From positions 4,216,001-4,280,000 of the forward strand of contig NZ_SMGE01000001.1 in NCBI RefSeq assembly GCF_004339525.1: a DNA stretch of 64,000 bases, written 5' to 3'. The notes beneath the pieces are model-generated. The model made no database searches. It worked only from the letters and a program-made list of their open reading frames with translations, and was not told the origin of the DNA. This DNA is from Flavobacterium sp. 90. Lineage in GTDB: Bacteria; Bacteroidota; Bacteroidia; Flavobacteriales; Flavobacteriaceae. Below are positions 36,301 to 45,396 of this stretch, in pieces (within the stretch, counting starts at the first letter, position 1; every line of letters starts with the position of its first letter). The position numbers were made by a program, and so were the translations under genes.

Positions 36301-39300
36301 TTGAACCGTCATTTGCGCCAAGACAAGAAACATTTGTTGCGATTGCGCTTACAGAAACTTTGTTGTCAACTGTGAAAGTTCGAACAAGTTCTGTTTTATT
36401 ACCCGCACAATCAGTCAAAGTATAAGTTCTTGTTAAGATATAAGCGTTTCCGTCGCAGCCGCTAGCTTCATTATGAGAATCGCTAACAGTAATGTTTACG
36501 GTAGGACTGCAATTATCAGCCGCATCTGTTATATCTGAAGGACTTCCAATAGGGATATCTGCAATACTTTGTAAGTTCGCAACATTTGAAGGAGCAGTTC
36601 CTGTAGGTGGAGTTGTGTCTCTTACTGTTATAATTTGAGTGTAAGAAGCAGTGTTTCCGCCACAATCGCTAGTGGTCCATTTGCGAGTCAAAGTATAATT
36701 AGTAGGACATTCGTTTTGAATACCACTTTTAACTTCGCTGAAAACGATTGGTAAATTACCATTACAATTATCAGAAGCTTCAACGTTTGCCGCAGCAGGT
36801 ACAGCATCACAGGAAACTGTAATATCACCCGGAAGTTCTCCCGCAAATATTGGCGCTGTAGTATCTTGAATTGTAATTACTTGCGTGAAAGTATCAGAAG
36901 TATTTCCACAATCGTCTTTTACAGTCCAGGTATTGGTGTAAGTTCCAGCATTTGAACAAGTTTCAGAAGCTACAAACTGACCAGATACTTTTACGATATT
37001 CGAAACATCGGTATCACAAGTGTCTGTCGCAGTTGGGAATAAAGCTTGCGCAGAAGATAAAGCTTCAGCATTACTACATTCGATAGTTTTGTTTAAAGAA
37101 GCAACTTCAGTAGACCAAGTTGGCGCTGTAGTATCTTGAATTGTGATTACTTGCGTGAAAGTATCAGAAGTATTTCCACAATCGTCTTTTACAGTCCAAG
37201 TATTAGTATAAGTTCCTGAGTTTGCACAACCTTCGTTAGCTACAAACTGACCGCTTACTTTTACGATATTCGAAACATCAGTATCACAAGCATCAGTCGC
37301 AGTTGGGAATAAAGCTTGCGCAGAAGATAAAGCTTCAGCATTACTACATTCGATAGTTTTATTTAACGAAGCAACTTCAGTAGACCAAGTTGGAGCTGTA
37401 GTATCTTGAATTGTGATTACTTGCGTGAAAGTTTCAGAAGTATTTCCACAATCGTCTTTTACAGTCCAAGTGTTAGTATAAGTTCCTGAGTTTGCACAAC
37501 CTTCGTTACCTACAAACTGACCAGATACTTTTACGATATTCGAAACATCAGTATCACAAGCGTCAGTCGCAGTTGGGAATAAAGCTTGCGCAGAAGATAA
37601 AGCTTCAGCATTACTACATTCGATAGTTTTATTTAATGAAGCAACTTCAGTAGACCAAGTTGGCGCTGTAGTATCTTGAATTGTGATTACTTGCGTGAAA
37701 GTATCAGAAGTATTTCCACAATCGTCTTTTACAGTCCAGGTATTGGTGTAAGTTCCTGAGTTTGCACAACCTTCGTTAGCTACAAACTGACCAGATACTT
37801 TTACGATATTTGAAACATCAGTATCACAAGCGTCAGTCGCAGTTGGGAATAAAGCTTGCGCAGAAGATAAAGCTTCAGCATTACTACATTCGATAGTTTT
37901 ATTTAATGAAGCAACTTCAGTAGACCAAGTTGGCGCTGTAGTATCTTGAATCGTAATTACTTGTGTGAAAGTTTCAGAAGTATTTCCACAATCGTCTTTT
38001 ACAGTCCAGGTATTAGTATAAGTTCCTGAGTTTGCACATCCTTCATTAGCTACAAACTGACCAGATACTTTTACGATATTTGAAACATCGGTATCACAAG
38101 CGTCTGTTGCAGTTGGGAATAAAGCTTGTGCTGATGATAAAGCTTCAGCATTACTACATTCGATAGTTTTGTTTAACGAAGCAACTTCAGTAGACCAAGT
38201 TGGCGCTGTAATATCTTGTACAATAATTGTTTGACTTACAGGAAGAGAAACATTTCCACAAGCATCTTTAGCGGTCCAGGTTCTTGTTTTTGTGTAAGAA
38301 CCCGCACAATTACCAGGAGTTACAGTATCTTCATAAGTTAATGAAGCAATTGTACCATTGTCGTCTGTTGCAGTTGCCTGAGCAAATACAGGTTCGGCAG
38401 GACAGTTAATAGTTGAGGTTTCCGGTAGCGGATCAATTATTGGTTTAACTGAATCTCCATCAAGAATCTCAAATGTTACAGTATGTGTACAACCTTTAGA
38501 ATCAGTAATTATTACACTATAATTTCCTGCTAGAAGATTTGTAGCTGTAGCCGAAGTTTGCACCGGATTTGTATTCCAAGAGTAAGTGTAAGGACCAGTT
38601 CCTCCAGAAGCTACCACAGTTGCAGATCCACTTTCAGCTCCACCACAACTTGCGTTTACTTGAGATTTTGAAGCTGTTAATGCAAGTTCAGGTTCAGTAA
38701 TTGTGATTTGTTCAGTATCTGTACAACCTTTTTCATCAGTTACGGTTACAATGTAAGTTCCTGCAATTAAGTTAGTCGCTGTAGCCGAAGTTTGAATTGG
38801 CGAAGTATTCCAAGAATAAGAATAAGTTCCGGTTCCTCCGGTTGCAGAAGCTGTTGCAGAACCAGTTGCGTCGCCTTTACAGTTTACATTAGTATCAGTT
38901 TTGATCGCTGCTGTAAGTGCAAGTTCAGGTTCAGTAATTGTGATTTGTTCCGTATCCGTACAACCTTTTTCGTCAGTTACCGTTACAATATAAGTTCCCG
39001 CGATTAAGTTTGTAGCTGTAGCCGAAGTTTGCACCGGATTCGTATTCCAAGAATAAGAATAAGTTCCGGTTCCTCCGGTTGCAGACGCTGTTGCAGATCC
39101 AGTTGCGTCACCTTTACAATTTACATTAGTATCAGTTTTGATTGCTGCTGTAAGTGCAAGTTCAGGTTCAGTAATTGTTATTTGTTCCGTATCAGTACAA
39201 CCTTTTTCGTCAGTTACGGTTACGATATAAGTTCCTGCGATTAAGTTATTGGCTGTAGCCGAAGTTTGGATTGGATTTGTATTCCAAGAATAAGAATAAG

Positions 39301-42300
39301 TTCCGGTTCCTCCAGTTGCAGATGCTGTTGCAGATCCAGTTGCGTCACCTTTACAATTTACATTAGTATCAGTTTTGATCGCTGCTGTAAGTGCAAGTTC
39401 AGGTTCTGTGATTGTTATTTGTTCAGTATCGGTACAACCTTTTTCGTCAGTTACGGTTACGATATAAGTTCCAGCGATTAAGTTATTGGCTGTAGCCGAA
39501 GTTTGAACTGGAGAAGTATTCCAAGAATAAGAATAAGTTCCGGTTCCTCCAGTTGCAGAAGCTGTTGCAGAACCAGTTGCATCGCCTTTACAATTTACAT
39601 TAGTATCAGTTTTTATCGCTGCTGTAAGTGCAAGTTCAGGTTCCGTAATTGTTATTTGTTCAGTATCTGTACAACCTTTTTCGTCAGTTACCGTTACAAT
39701 ATAAGTTCCTGCAATTAAGTTATTGGCTGTAGCCGAAGTTTGAATCGGATTCGTATTCCAAGAATAAGAATAAGTTCCTGTTCCACCAGTTGCAGAAGCT
39801 GTTGCAGAACCAGTTGCGTCACCTTTACAATTTACATTAGTATCAGTTTTTATAGCTGCTGTTAATGCAAGTTCAGGTTCAGTAATTGTTATTTGCTCTG
39901 TATCGGTACAACCTTTTTCGTCAGTCACAGTTACGATGTAAGTTCCTGCAATTAAGTTTGTAGCTGTAGCTGAAGTTTGAATTGGAGAAGTATTCCAAGA
40001 ATAAGAATAAGTTCCTGTTCCACCAGTTGCAGATGCTGTTGCAGATCCAGTTGCGTCACCTTTACAATTTACGTTAGTATCAGTTTTTATTGCTGCTGTT
40101 AATGCAAGTTCAGGTTCCGTAATTGTTATTTGTTCTGTATCAGTACAACCTTTTTCGTCAGTTACCGTTACAATGTAAGTTCCTGCGATTAAGTTATTGG
40201 CTGTAGCCGAAGTTTGGATTGGATTTGTATTCCAAGAATAAGAATAAGTTCCGGTTCCTCCAGTTGCAGATGCTGTTGCAGATCCAGTTGCGTCACCTTT
40301 ACAATTTACATTAGTATCAGTTTTGATCGCTGCTGTAAGTGCAAGTTCAGGTTCTGTGATTGTTATTTGTTCAGTATCGGTACAACCTTTTTCGTCAGTT
40401 ACGGTTACGATATAAGTTCCCGCGATTAAGTTATTGGCTGTAGCCGAAGTTTGAACTGGAGAAGTATTCCAAGAATAAGAATAAGTTCCGGTTCCTCCAG
40501 TTGCAGAAGCTGTTGCAGAACCAGTTGCATCGCCTTTACAATTTACATTAGTATCAGTTTTTATCGCTGCTGTAAGTGCAAGTTCAGGTTCCGTAATTGT
40601 TATTTGTTCAGTATCTGTACAACCTTTTTCGTCAGTTACCGTTACAATATAAGTTCCTGCAATTAAGTTATTGGCTGTAGCCGAAGTTTGAATTGGATTC
40701 GTATTCCAAGAATAAGAATAAGTTCCGGTTCCTCCAGTTGCAGAAGCTGTTGCAGATCCAGTTGCGTCACCTTTACAATTTACATTAGTATCAGTTTTGA
40801 TTGCCGCTGTAAGTGCAAGTTCAGGTTCAGTAATTGTTATTTGCTCTGTGTCAGTACAACCTTTTTCGTCAGTTACTGTTACGATATAAGTTCCTGCGAT
40901 TAAGTTATTGGCTGTAGCCGAAGTTTGAATTGGATTCGTATTCCAAGAATAAGAATAAGTTCCGTTTCCTCCAGTAGCCGAAGCTGTTGCAGATCCGGTT
41001 GCGTCACCTTTACAGTTTACATCAGTTTTAGTATTTATAGCGGCTGTTAAGGCTGCTTGTGGTTGTCCGATAGTAACATCACAAGTTGTTTTGTATCCTA
41101 ATTTATCGGTGATAGTTACAGTATGTAAACCAGCAGTTAAAGCTGTTGCCTGAACAGTTGTTTCGCTGTTATCCCATAGATAAGTATATTCTCCGTTTCC
41201 TCCAATAGCTGTAACGGTTGCGATACCATTATTATCTCCATAACATTTAGCAGGAGCATCTTGAACGACACTACAAGACAAAACATTAGGTTGAGAAATA
41301 GTGATAGTACAAGTTGTTGTACAGCCTTTAGAATCTGTAACAGTTACAGAATGTAATCCGGCATTTAAAGCAATAGCTTTTTGTGTTGTTTCAGTATTAT
41401 CCCATAAGTAGGTATAATTACCATTTCCGCCAAGCGGAGAAACTGTTGCTTCACCATCACTCAATCCATTTGAAGTTACTGCTTTGTTTTGTGTAATTGA
41501 ACAAGATAAAGGAGCAGAAGGTTGTCCAACAATTACCGAATTTGATTGACTAGAACAAGAATCTGTTACAGTCAATGTATAAGTTCCGGTAGGAAGTCCA
41601 TTTACAGAAGCTGTAGTTCCTACAACCACATTCGAGCTGTTTACCCAAGAGTAAGATATAGTTCCTACGGCATTTGTTACTGTTCCAGCAGTTACTGATC
41701 CAGTACTGTCGCCATAACAAGAAGCGTCAGTTTCAGAAGAAGCTCCTAATGCTAAAGGTAAAGCTGGTTGTCCAACAATTACTGAATTAGATTGACTAGA
41801 ACAAGAATCTGTTACAGTCAAAGTATATGTTCCGGTTGGAAGTCCGGTTACAGAAGCTGTTGTTCCAACTATTATGTTTGCGCTGTTTACCCAAGAGTAA
41901 GTTACAGTTCCTACAGCATTTGTTACTATTCCCGCAGTTACTGATCCAGAACTTGCATTATAACAAGAAGCATCAGTTTTAGAAGAAGCAGCTAATGCTA
42001 AAGGTAAAGCCGGTTGTCCAACAGTAACCGAATTAGATTGACTAGAACAAGAATCCGTTACAGTCAAAGTATATGTTCCGGTAGGAAGTCCGGTTACAGA
42101 AGCTGTTGTTCCAACTACTGTATTTGAACTATTTTTCCAGGAATAAGTTACAGTTCCCACAGCATTTGTTACAAGTCCCGCAGTTACTGACCCAGAACTT
42201 GCGTTATAACAAGAAGCATCAGTTTTAGATGAAGCTCCTAATGCAAGAGGTAAAGCCGGTTGTCCAACAGTAACCGAATTAGATTGACTAGAACAAGAAT

Positions 42301-45300
42301 CTGTTACAGTCAAAGTATAAGTTCCTGTAGGAAGTCCAGTTACAGAAGCTGTAGTTCCAACAACGACGTTAGAACTATTTTTCCAAGAGTAAGTTACAGT
42401 TCCCACAGCATTTGTTACCAATCCTGCAGTTACACTTCCAGAACTTGCATTATAACAAGAAGCATCAGTTTTAGATGAAGTTCCTAATGCAAGAGGAGAA
42501 GCAGGTTGTCCAACAATTACTGAATTTGATTGACTAGAACAAGAATCTGTTACAGTCAATGTATATGTTCCGGTAGGAAGTCCGGTTACAGAAGCTGTAG
42601 TTCCAACAACCACATTCGAACTGTTTTTCCAGGAATAAGTTACAGTTCCCACAGCATTTGTTACAAGTCCCGCAGTTACACTTCCAGAATTTGCATTATA
42701 ACATGAAGCATCAGTTTTAGAAGAAGCTCCTAATGCAAGAGGAGAAGCAGGTTGCCCAACAATTACTGAATTAGATTGACTAGAACAAGAATCAGTTACA
42801 GTCAAAGTATAAGTTCCGGTTGGAAGTCCGGTTACAGAAGCTGTTGTTCCAACTACTGTATTTGCACTGTTTTTCCAGGAATAAGTTACAGTTCCCACAG
42901 CATTTGTTACAAGTCCCGCAGTTACACTTCCAGAACTTGCATTATAACAAGAAGCATCAGTTTTAGAAGAAGCTCCTAATGCAAGAGGTGAAGCCGGTTG
43001 TCCAACAATTACTGAATTAGATTGACTAGAACAAGAATCTGTTACAGTCAATGTATAAGTTCCAGTAGGAAGTCCGGTTACAGAAGCTGTAGTTCCAACA
43101 ACCACATTCGAACTGTTTTTCCAGGAATAAGTTACAGTTCCCACAGCATTTGTTACAAGTCCTGCAGTTACACTTCCAGAACTTGCATTATAACAAGAAG
43201 CATCAGTTTTAGAAGAAGCTCCTAATGCAAGAGGTGAAGCAGGTTGCCCAATAATTACCGAATTTGATTGACTAGAACAAGAATCTGTTACAGTCAAAGT
43301 ATATGTTCCGGTAGGAAGTCCGGTTACAGAAGCTGTAGTTCCAACAACCACATTCGAACTATTTTTCCAGGAATAAGTTACAGTTCCTATGGAGTTTGTT
43401 ACAAGTCCCGCAGTTACACTTCCAGAACTTGCATTATAACAAGAAGCATCTGTTTTAGATGAAGCTCCTAATGTAAGAGGGGAAGCCGGTTGTCCAATAG
43501 TTACCGAATTAGATTTGTTCGAACAAGAATCAGTTACCGTTAATGTATATGTTCCGGCAGGAAGTCCGGTTACAGAAGCTGTGGTTCCAACCACCACATT
43601 CAAGCTGTTTTTCCAGGAATAAGTTACAGTTCCTACGGCATTTGTTACAAGTCCCGCAGTTACACTTCCGGTACTTGCCCCATTACAAGAAGCATCAGTT
43701 TTAGAAGAAGCCGCTAATGCAAGAGGTGAAGCTGGTTGTCCAACAATTACCGAATTTGATTGACTAGAACAAGAATCTGTTACGGTCAACGTATAAGTTC
43801 CGGTAGGAAGTCCGGTTACAGAAGCTGTAGTTCCAACAACCACATTCGAACTATTTTTCCAGGAATAAGTTACAGTTCCCACCGCATTTGTTACTGCTCC
43901 CGCAGTTACAGTTCCGGAACTTGCACCATTACAAGTAGCATCTGTTTTAGAAGATGCGGCAAGAGCTAAAGCTGCTGTAGGTTGTGTTATATTAATCGTT
44001 AATATAGCCGTTGCGCAGTTATTATTGTCAGTTGCGATTACTTTGTAAGTTCCAACGGTTAGACCAGATATATCTTTTGTAGTTGCGAAATTCACATCGT
44101 TTTTAGTCCATTTATAAGTATATGGACCTTGACCACCAGTTGGCGTATTAAGCGTAATAGCTCCATTATTACCTCCAAAACAAGTAACATTTGTTTGATT
44201 CGCCACCGTTACAATTGGGCAAGGAACATTTGTAGTTGGAGAGGTAATATTTTGGAATGTTGTGACACAAAGCGCATTTTGGAAATCTAACCTCGATGTG
44301 CTAACCATTTGATTACCGCATGTGTTTGGTTTTGGAGTTAATCGATATTTTAACGTAATAGTTTCAACATTCAAAAAGTCAATATTCCAGGCAATTTGTT
44401 GTCCGGTAACAGTCGTAGTTCCCTTAGTAGAAGTCACAGTTCCAATTACAAAATTTGGATCAACAGTTTCTTTTTCAAAAGGAGTTCCCACTATTTGTTT
44501 TGCAACCCAGGATAATTGAGTGAAAATTTGAGAATAAATTCCAGTTAAATCAGCAGCATTTTCAGTAAAGAAAGAACCTCCTGATTGGATTTGATTCAAA
44601 GTATATTGTGCATCAGTTTGTTCGGTTCCGTTAATAGCACCAAATAATCCAACAGTAAAAATTTGATTATTATACGTAACTCCTCCCACAACAACAGTTT
44701 TTCCTGCATTAGCAGCAGCAATAGCATCCTGAATACAAGTACCTTGTTGACCACCAGAGCAGTTAGTGCCATGAGATGCAGATGCATTAGCAACACCATC
44801 GGTCAATAAAACCATACTTCTAGCAGTCGAACAATTGTAAGTTGCAGTTGCCAGAACCTGATTGGCTTTAAGAATACCATCTTCGATATTGGTACCACCA
44901 TTTGCAACAAGTCCGTTAATGATGGTTTTTAGTCCGGCTTTACCACTAGAATCGGTCAGACCTTGTCTTATTAAACCATTATTACTAAAAGTTACGATTG
45001 CGACTTTATTATTCCCCGTTGGGTTATTCGCAGCAAGAAACATTTTGTCAATAAAATCATTAGCAGCATCCTGAGCATAGGATAACGGCTTCGGATTGTT
45101 TCCGTCGCCCATACTTCCGGATACGTCAATAACTAAAACAACTTCTAAAGGTCTGGCAACAGGATTTGAGCCTTGAATTTTTAATTCCACATCTAATGCT
45201 CCACAAACTCCCGGTGCTACAGTAACAGTTTTTGTTGGTGTAATTGTTTGTGCAAAACCTATCGTAGAAGAAATTAAAAAAAGTAACAAATAGAATGCTT

Positions 45301-45346
45301 TGTTGACTTGTTTCATAAAATGGATAAAGTGTAATGTTTTTTTCAT
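33395..45346 (-). CDS. Giant T9SS-secreted repetitive adhesin, ~3983 aa (SprB-like)
   Basis: The start used is the ATG at 45346 (MKKTLHFIHF); an ATG at 45316 and a codon at 45373 are alternatives. After the signal (…STIGFAQ) comes a von Willebrand A domain with the MIDAS motif DVSGS (about 74-78) and LLTDG. Then one SprB-type unit, ten 82-aa repeats, eleven 79-aa repeats and five 90-aa HYR-like repeats. Next are a carboxypeptidase-regulatory-like domain, a Ca-type DTNGNGVQDEWYD stretch, three ANDDSAGP/VLPND cadherin-like units and a type B T9SS sorting domain (FSPNGDGKNDVF…EIYNRWG…PTGTYFYIV). It should be displayed on the surface for adhesion or gliding. Nearly every repeat carries paired cysteines. 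Confidence 0.93.
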   Translation of the reverse strand: MKKTLHFIHFMKQVNKAFYLLLFLISSTIGFAQTITPTKTVTVAPGVCGALDVELKIQGSNPVARPLEVVLVIDVSGSMGDGNNPKPLSYAQDAANDFIDKMFLAANNPTGNNKVAIVTFSNNGLIRQGLTDSSGKAGLKTIINGLVANGGTNIEDGILKANQVLATATYNCSTARSMVLLTDGVANASASHGTNCSGGQQGTCIQDAIAAANAGKTVVVGGVTYNNQIFTVGLFGAINGTEQTDAQYTLNQIQSGGSFFTENAADLTGIYSQIFTQLSWVAKQIVGTPFEKETVDPNFVIGTVTSTKGTTTVTGQQIAWNIDFLNVETITLKYRLTPKPNTCGNQMVSTSRLDFQNALCVTTFQNITSPTTNVPCPIVTVANQTNVTCFGGNNGAITLNTPTGGQGPYTYKWTKNDVNFATTKDISGLTVGTYKVIATDNNNCATAILTINITQPTAALALAASSKTDATCNGASSGTVTAGAVTNAVGTVTYSWKNSSNVVVGTTASVTGLPTGTYTLTVTDSCSSQSNSVIVGQPASPLALAASSKTDASCNGASTGSVTAGLVTNAVGTVTYSWKNSLNVVVGTTASVTGLPAGTYTLTVTDSCSNKSNSVTIGQPASPLTLGASSKTDASCYNASSGSVTAGLVTNSIGTVTYSWKNSSNVVVGTTASVTGLPTGTYTLTVTDSCSSQSNSVIIGQPASPLALGASSKTDASCYNASSGSVTAGLVTNAVGTVTYSWKNSSNVVVGTTASVTGLPTGTYTLTVTDSCSSQSNSVIVGQPASPLALGASSKTDASCYNASSGSVTAGLVTNAVGTVTYSWKNSANTVVGTTASVTGLPTGTYTLTVTDSCSSQSNSVIVGQPASPLALGASSKTDASCYNANSGSVTAGLVTNAVGTVTYSWKNSSNVVVGTTASVTGLPTGTYTLTVTDSCSSQSNSVIVGQPASPLALGTSSKTDASCYNASSGSVTAGLVTNAVGTVTYSWKNSSNVVVGTTASVTGLPTGTYTLTVTDSCSSQSNSVTVGQPALPLALGASSKTDASCYNASSGSVTAGLVTNAVGTVTYSWKNSSNTVVGTTASVTGLPTGTYTLTVTDSCSSQSNSVTVGQPALPLALAASSKTDASCYNASSGSVTAGIVTNAVGTVTYSWVNSANIIVGTTASVTGLPTGTYTLTVTDSCSSQSNSVIVGQPALPLALGASSETDASCYGDSTGSVTAGTVTNAVGTISYSWVNSSNVVVGTTASVNGLPTGTYTLTVTDSCSSQSNSVIVGQPSAPLSCSITQNKAVTSNGLSDGEATVSPLGGNGNYTYLWDNTETTQKAIALNAGLHSVTVTDSKGCTTTCTITISQPNVLSCSVVQDAPAKCYGDNNGIATVTAIGGNGEYTYLWDNSETTVQATALTAGLHTVTITDKLGYKTTCDVTIGQPQAALTAAINTKTDVNCKGDATGSATASATGGNGTYSYSWNTNPIQTSATANNLIAGTYIVTVTDEKGCTDTEQITITEPELALTAAIKTDTNVNCKGDATGSATASATGGTGTYSYSWNTNPIQTSATANNLIAGTYIVTVTDEKGCTDTEQITITEPELALTAAIKTDTNVNCKGDATGSATASATGGTGTYSYSWNTSPVQTSATANNLIAGTYIVTVTDEKGCTDTEQITITEPELALTAAIKTDTNVNCKGDATGSATASATGGTGTYSYSWNTNPIQTSATANNLIAGTYIVTVTDEKGCTDTEQITITEPELALTAAIKTDTNVNCKGDATGSATASATGGTGTYSYSWNTSPIQTSATATNLIAGTYIVTVTDEKGCTDTEQITITEPELALTAAIKTDTNVNCKGDATGSATASATGGTGTYSYSWNTNPIQTSATANNLIAGTYIVTVTDEKGCTDTEQITITEPELALTAAIKTDTNVNCKGDATGSATASATGGTGTYSYSWNTSPVQTSATANNLIAGTYIVTVTDEKGCTDTEQITITEPELALTAAIKTDTNVNCKGDATGSATASATGGTGTYSYSWNTNPIQTSATANNLIAGTYIVTVTDEKGCTDTEQITITEPELALTAAIKTDTNVNCKGDATGSATASATGGTGTYSYSWNTNPVQTSATATNLIAGTYIVTVTDEKGCTDTEQITITEPELALTAAIKTDTNVNCKGDATGSATASATGGTGTYSYSWNTSPIQTSATATNLIAGTYIVTVTDEKGCTDTEQITITEPELALTASKSQVNASCGGAESGSATVVASGGTGPYTYSWNTNPVQTSATATNLLAGNYSVIITDSKGCTHTVTFEILDGDSVKPIIDPLPETSTINCPAEPVFAQATATDDNGTIASLTYEDTVTPGNCAGSYTKTRTWTAKDACGNVSLPVSQTIIVQDITAPTWSTEVASLNKTIECSNAEALSSAQALFPTATDACDTDVSNIVKVSGQFVANEGCANSGTYTNTWTVKDDCGNTSETFTQVITIQDTTAPTWSTEVASLNKTIECSNAEALSSAQALFPTATDACDTDVSNIVKVSGQFVANEGCANSGTYTNTWTVKDDCGNTSDTFTQVITIQDTTAPTWSTEVASLNKTIECSNAEALSSAQALFPTATDACDTDVSNIVKVSGQFVGNEGCANSGTYTNTWTVKDDCGNTSETFTQVITIQDTTAPTWSTEVASLNKTIECSNAEALSSAQALFPTATDACDTDVSNIVKVSGQFVANEGCANSGTYTNTWTVKDDCGNTSDTFTQVITIQDTTAPTWSTEVASLNKTIECSNAEALSSAQALFPTATDTCDTDVSNIVKVSGQFVASETCSNAGTYTNTWTVKDDCGNTSDTFTQVITIQDTTAPIFAGELPGDITVSCDAVPAAANVEASDNCNGNLPIVFSEVKSGIQNECPTNYTLTRKWTTSDCGGNTASYTQIITVRDTTPPTGTAPSNVANLQSIADIPIGSPSDITDAADNCSPTVNITVSDSHNEASGCDGNAYILTRTYTLTDCAGNKTELVRTFTVDNKVSVSAIATNVSCLGANDGSIAVTNSPGSTVIIRNANNEVVGNTNLAPGTYTVTASSAVNAENQTCTATTSVVITEPNYKIKISGQIINIDTNTPLANVPVTLIPQGTTTGPILLRITGADGRYTFTGMPAGSYLVQVQDANLNSAQQLYPVDSSLFFTTLEDCKFQEHNFEYGKSNLPVLGDYVWYDTNGNGVQDEWYDANNDGVVTKNIPDADGAIDFSLWEWIDFNGDGSYAGPQNVGELNAGGFGNAASPNVIVDGPNGYHKEVIVGIEGFWRDRPGTPNPYGDYNIKLVRDANLDAVAAALGATGLVKVIPSGGTNKNKTSKPAKIAMHTVCQTTSTAAYIVTVTAQDLVHLDADFGVNCKELRDIVANDDSAGPFPGVNHTQPNVLNVLPNDTIEGVVVTPSDVIITTVTPNQFLQLNPDGSVDILPNAPAGTLTMVYQICEVDQTSNCDTATVTITIEAPTMTVTATAICVNDVPYLDYVVTPGNFTPVNGVTIAWADPANNVVTTMTDLPLSGRVLWPGAVVDQAGHGIDWPGWVFQNNKWIQAPDGFEGLRPKANVTLSVNPSQTITVDYPPADPFCTARPTFAIIANDDSAGPIPGTIGATNVLNVYTNDTLNGDPVNPADVTLTVVTPDPTGALTLNPDGSVDVKVGTLGGTYTLTYQICENADNGNCDTAIVTVTVVDPAPPTPVDAVDDTYTVGCNTFGLVGNVLANDLKGNIPATLELVNFTLLDQTGNDPNITVDASGNVTVTSLTPAGTYTYSYRICDKLSAENCDTATITITVSPNGVTNISSKACNDDRSPIDLLALLPENTPQTGTWIDTDGSNALQGNVLNAFGLAIGNYKFEYKIADENCPRSVLLNMEVNADCVVLACENIVIHNAFSPNGDGKNDVFVIDNIDETTCYPENTVEIYNRWGILVFETSNYNNTTNNFDGTSRGRTTVKQSDGLPTGTYFYIVTYKSLDGNNVVQNHKLDGYLYLSK
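36850..38210 (-). repeat. Five 270-bp coding repeats (HYR-like) in the adhesin
   Basis: Five copies of a 90-residue unit starting TAPTWSTEVASLNKTIEC and ending FTQVITIQDT. Copies differ only at a few positions, such as VANEGC versus VGNEGC and SETF versus SDTF; the fifth has DTCDTD and ASETCSNAG. Each has four cysteines. The DNA copies are nearly the same length and sequence. Confidence 0.9.
38690..41065 (-). repeat. Ten near-identical 237-bp coding repeats in the adhesin, plus one diverged
   Basis: The 79-residue unit contains NVNCKGDATGSATASATGG and GTYIVTVTDEKGCTDTEQ. Ten copies are nearly the same; an eleventh, at the low-coordinate end, has diverged (SQVNASCGGAESG). The choices NPIQ/SPVQ/SPIQ/NPVQ and ANN/ATN vary between copies. 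The units around 39266-39740 and 40214-40690 are almost identical at DNA level, 948 bp apart. Confidence 0.92.
41515..43985 (-). repeat. Ten 246-bp coding repeats (SprB-type) in the adhesin
   Basis: The 82-residue unit contains SSKTDASCYNASSGSVTAG, then VGTVTYSWKNS, then TGTYTLTVTDSCSSQ. Ten copies occur in a row; the outer copies (CNGAS, CYGDS) have diverged more than the inner ones, as expected for arrays kept alike by recombination. Each unit has two cysteines. Confidence 0.9.
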
Positions 45347-45396
45347 TTTATATGAATTTAAATTGAAAAACAACTAAATATTTCGAAACGAACTAT

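Noticed and set aside
38792..40903. Series of 71-codon plus-strand frames spaced 237 bp apart
   Set aside because: Shadows on the opposite strand of the adhesin repeats; useful only to show the repeat period and which units are identical.
41500..44000. Possible CRISPR array (regular repeats)
   Set aside because: The units are 246 bp, fully coding in one long frame, and there are no short repeats with unique spacers. The same applies to 29874-30247, which has 91-bp units without spacers.
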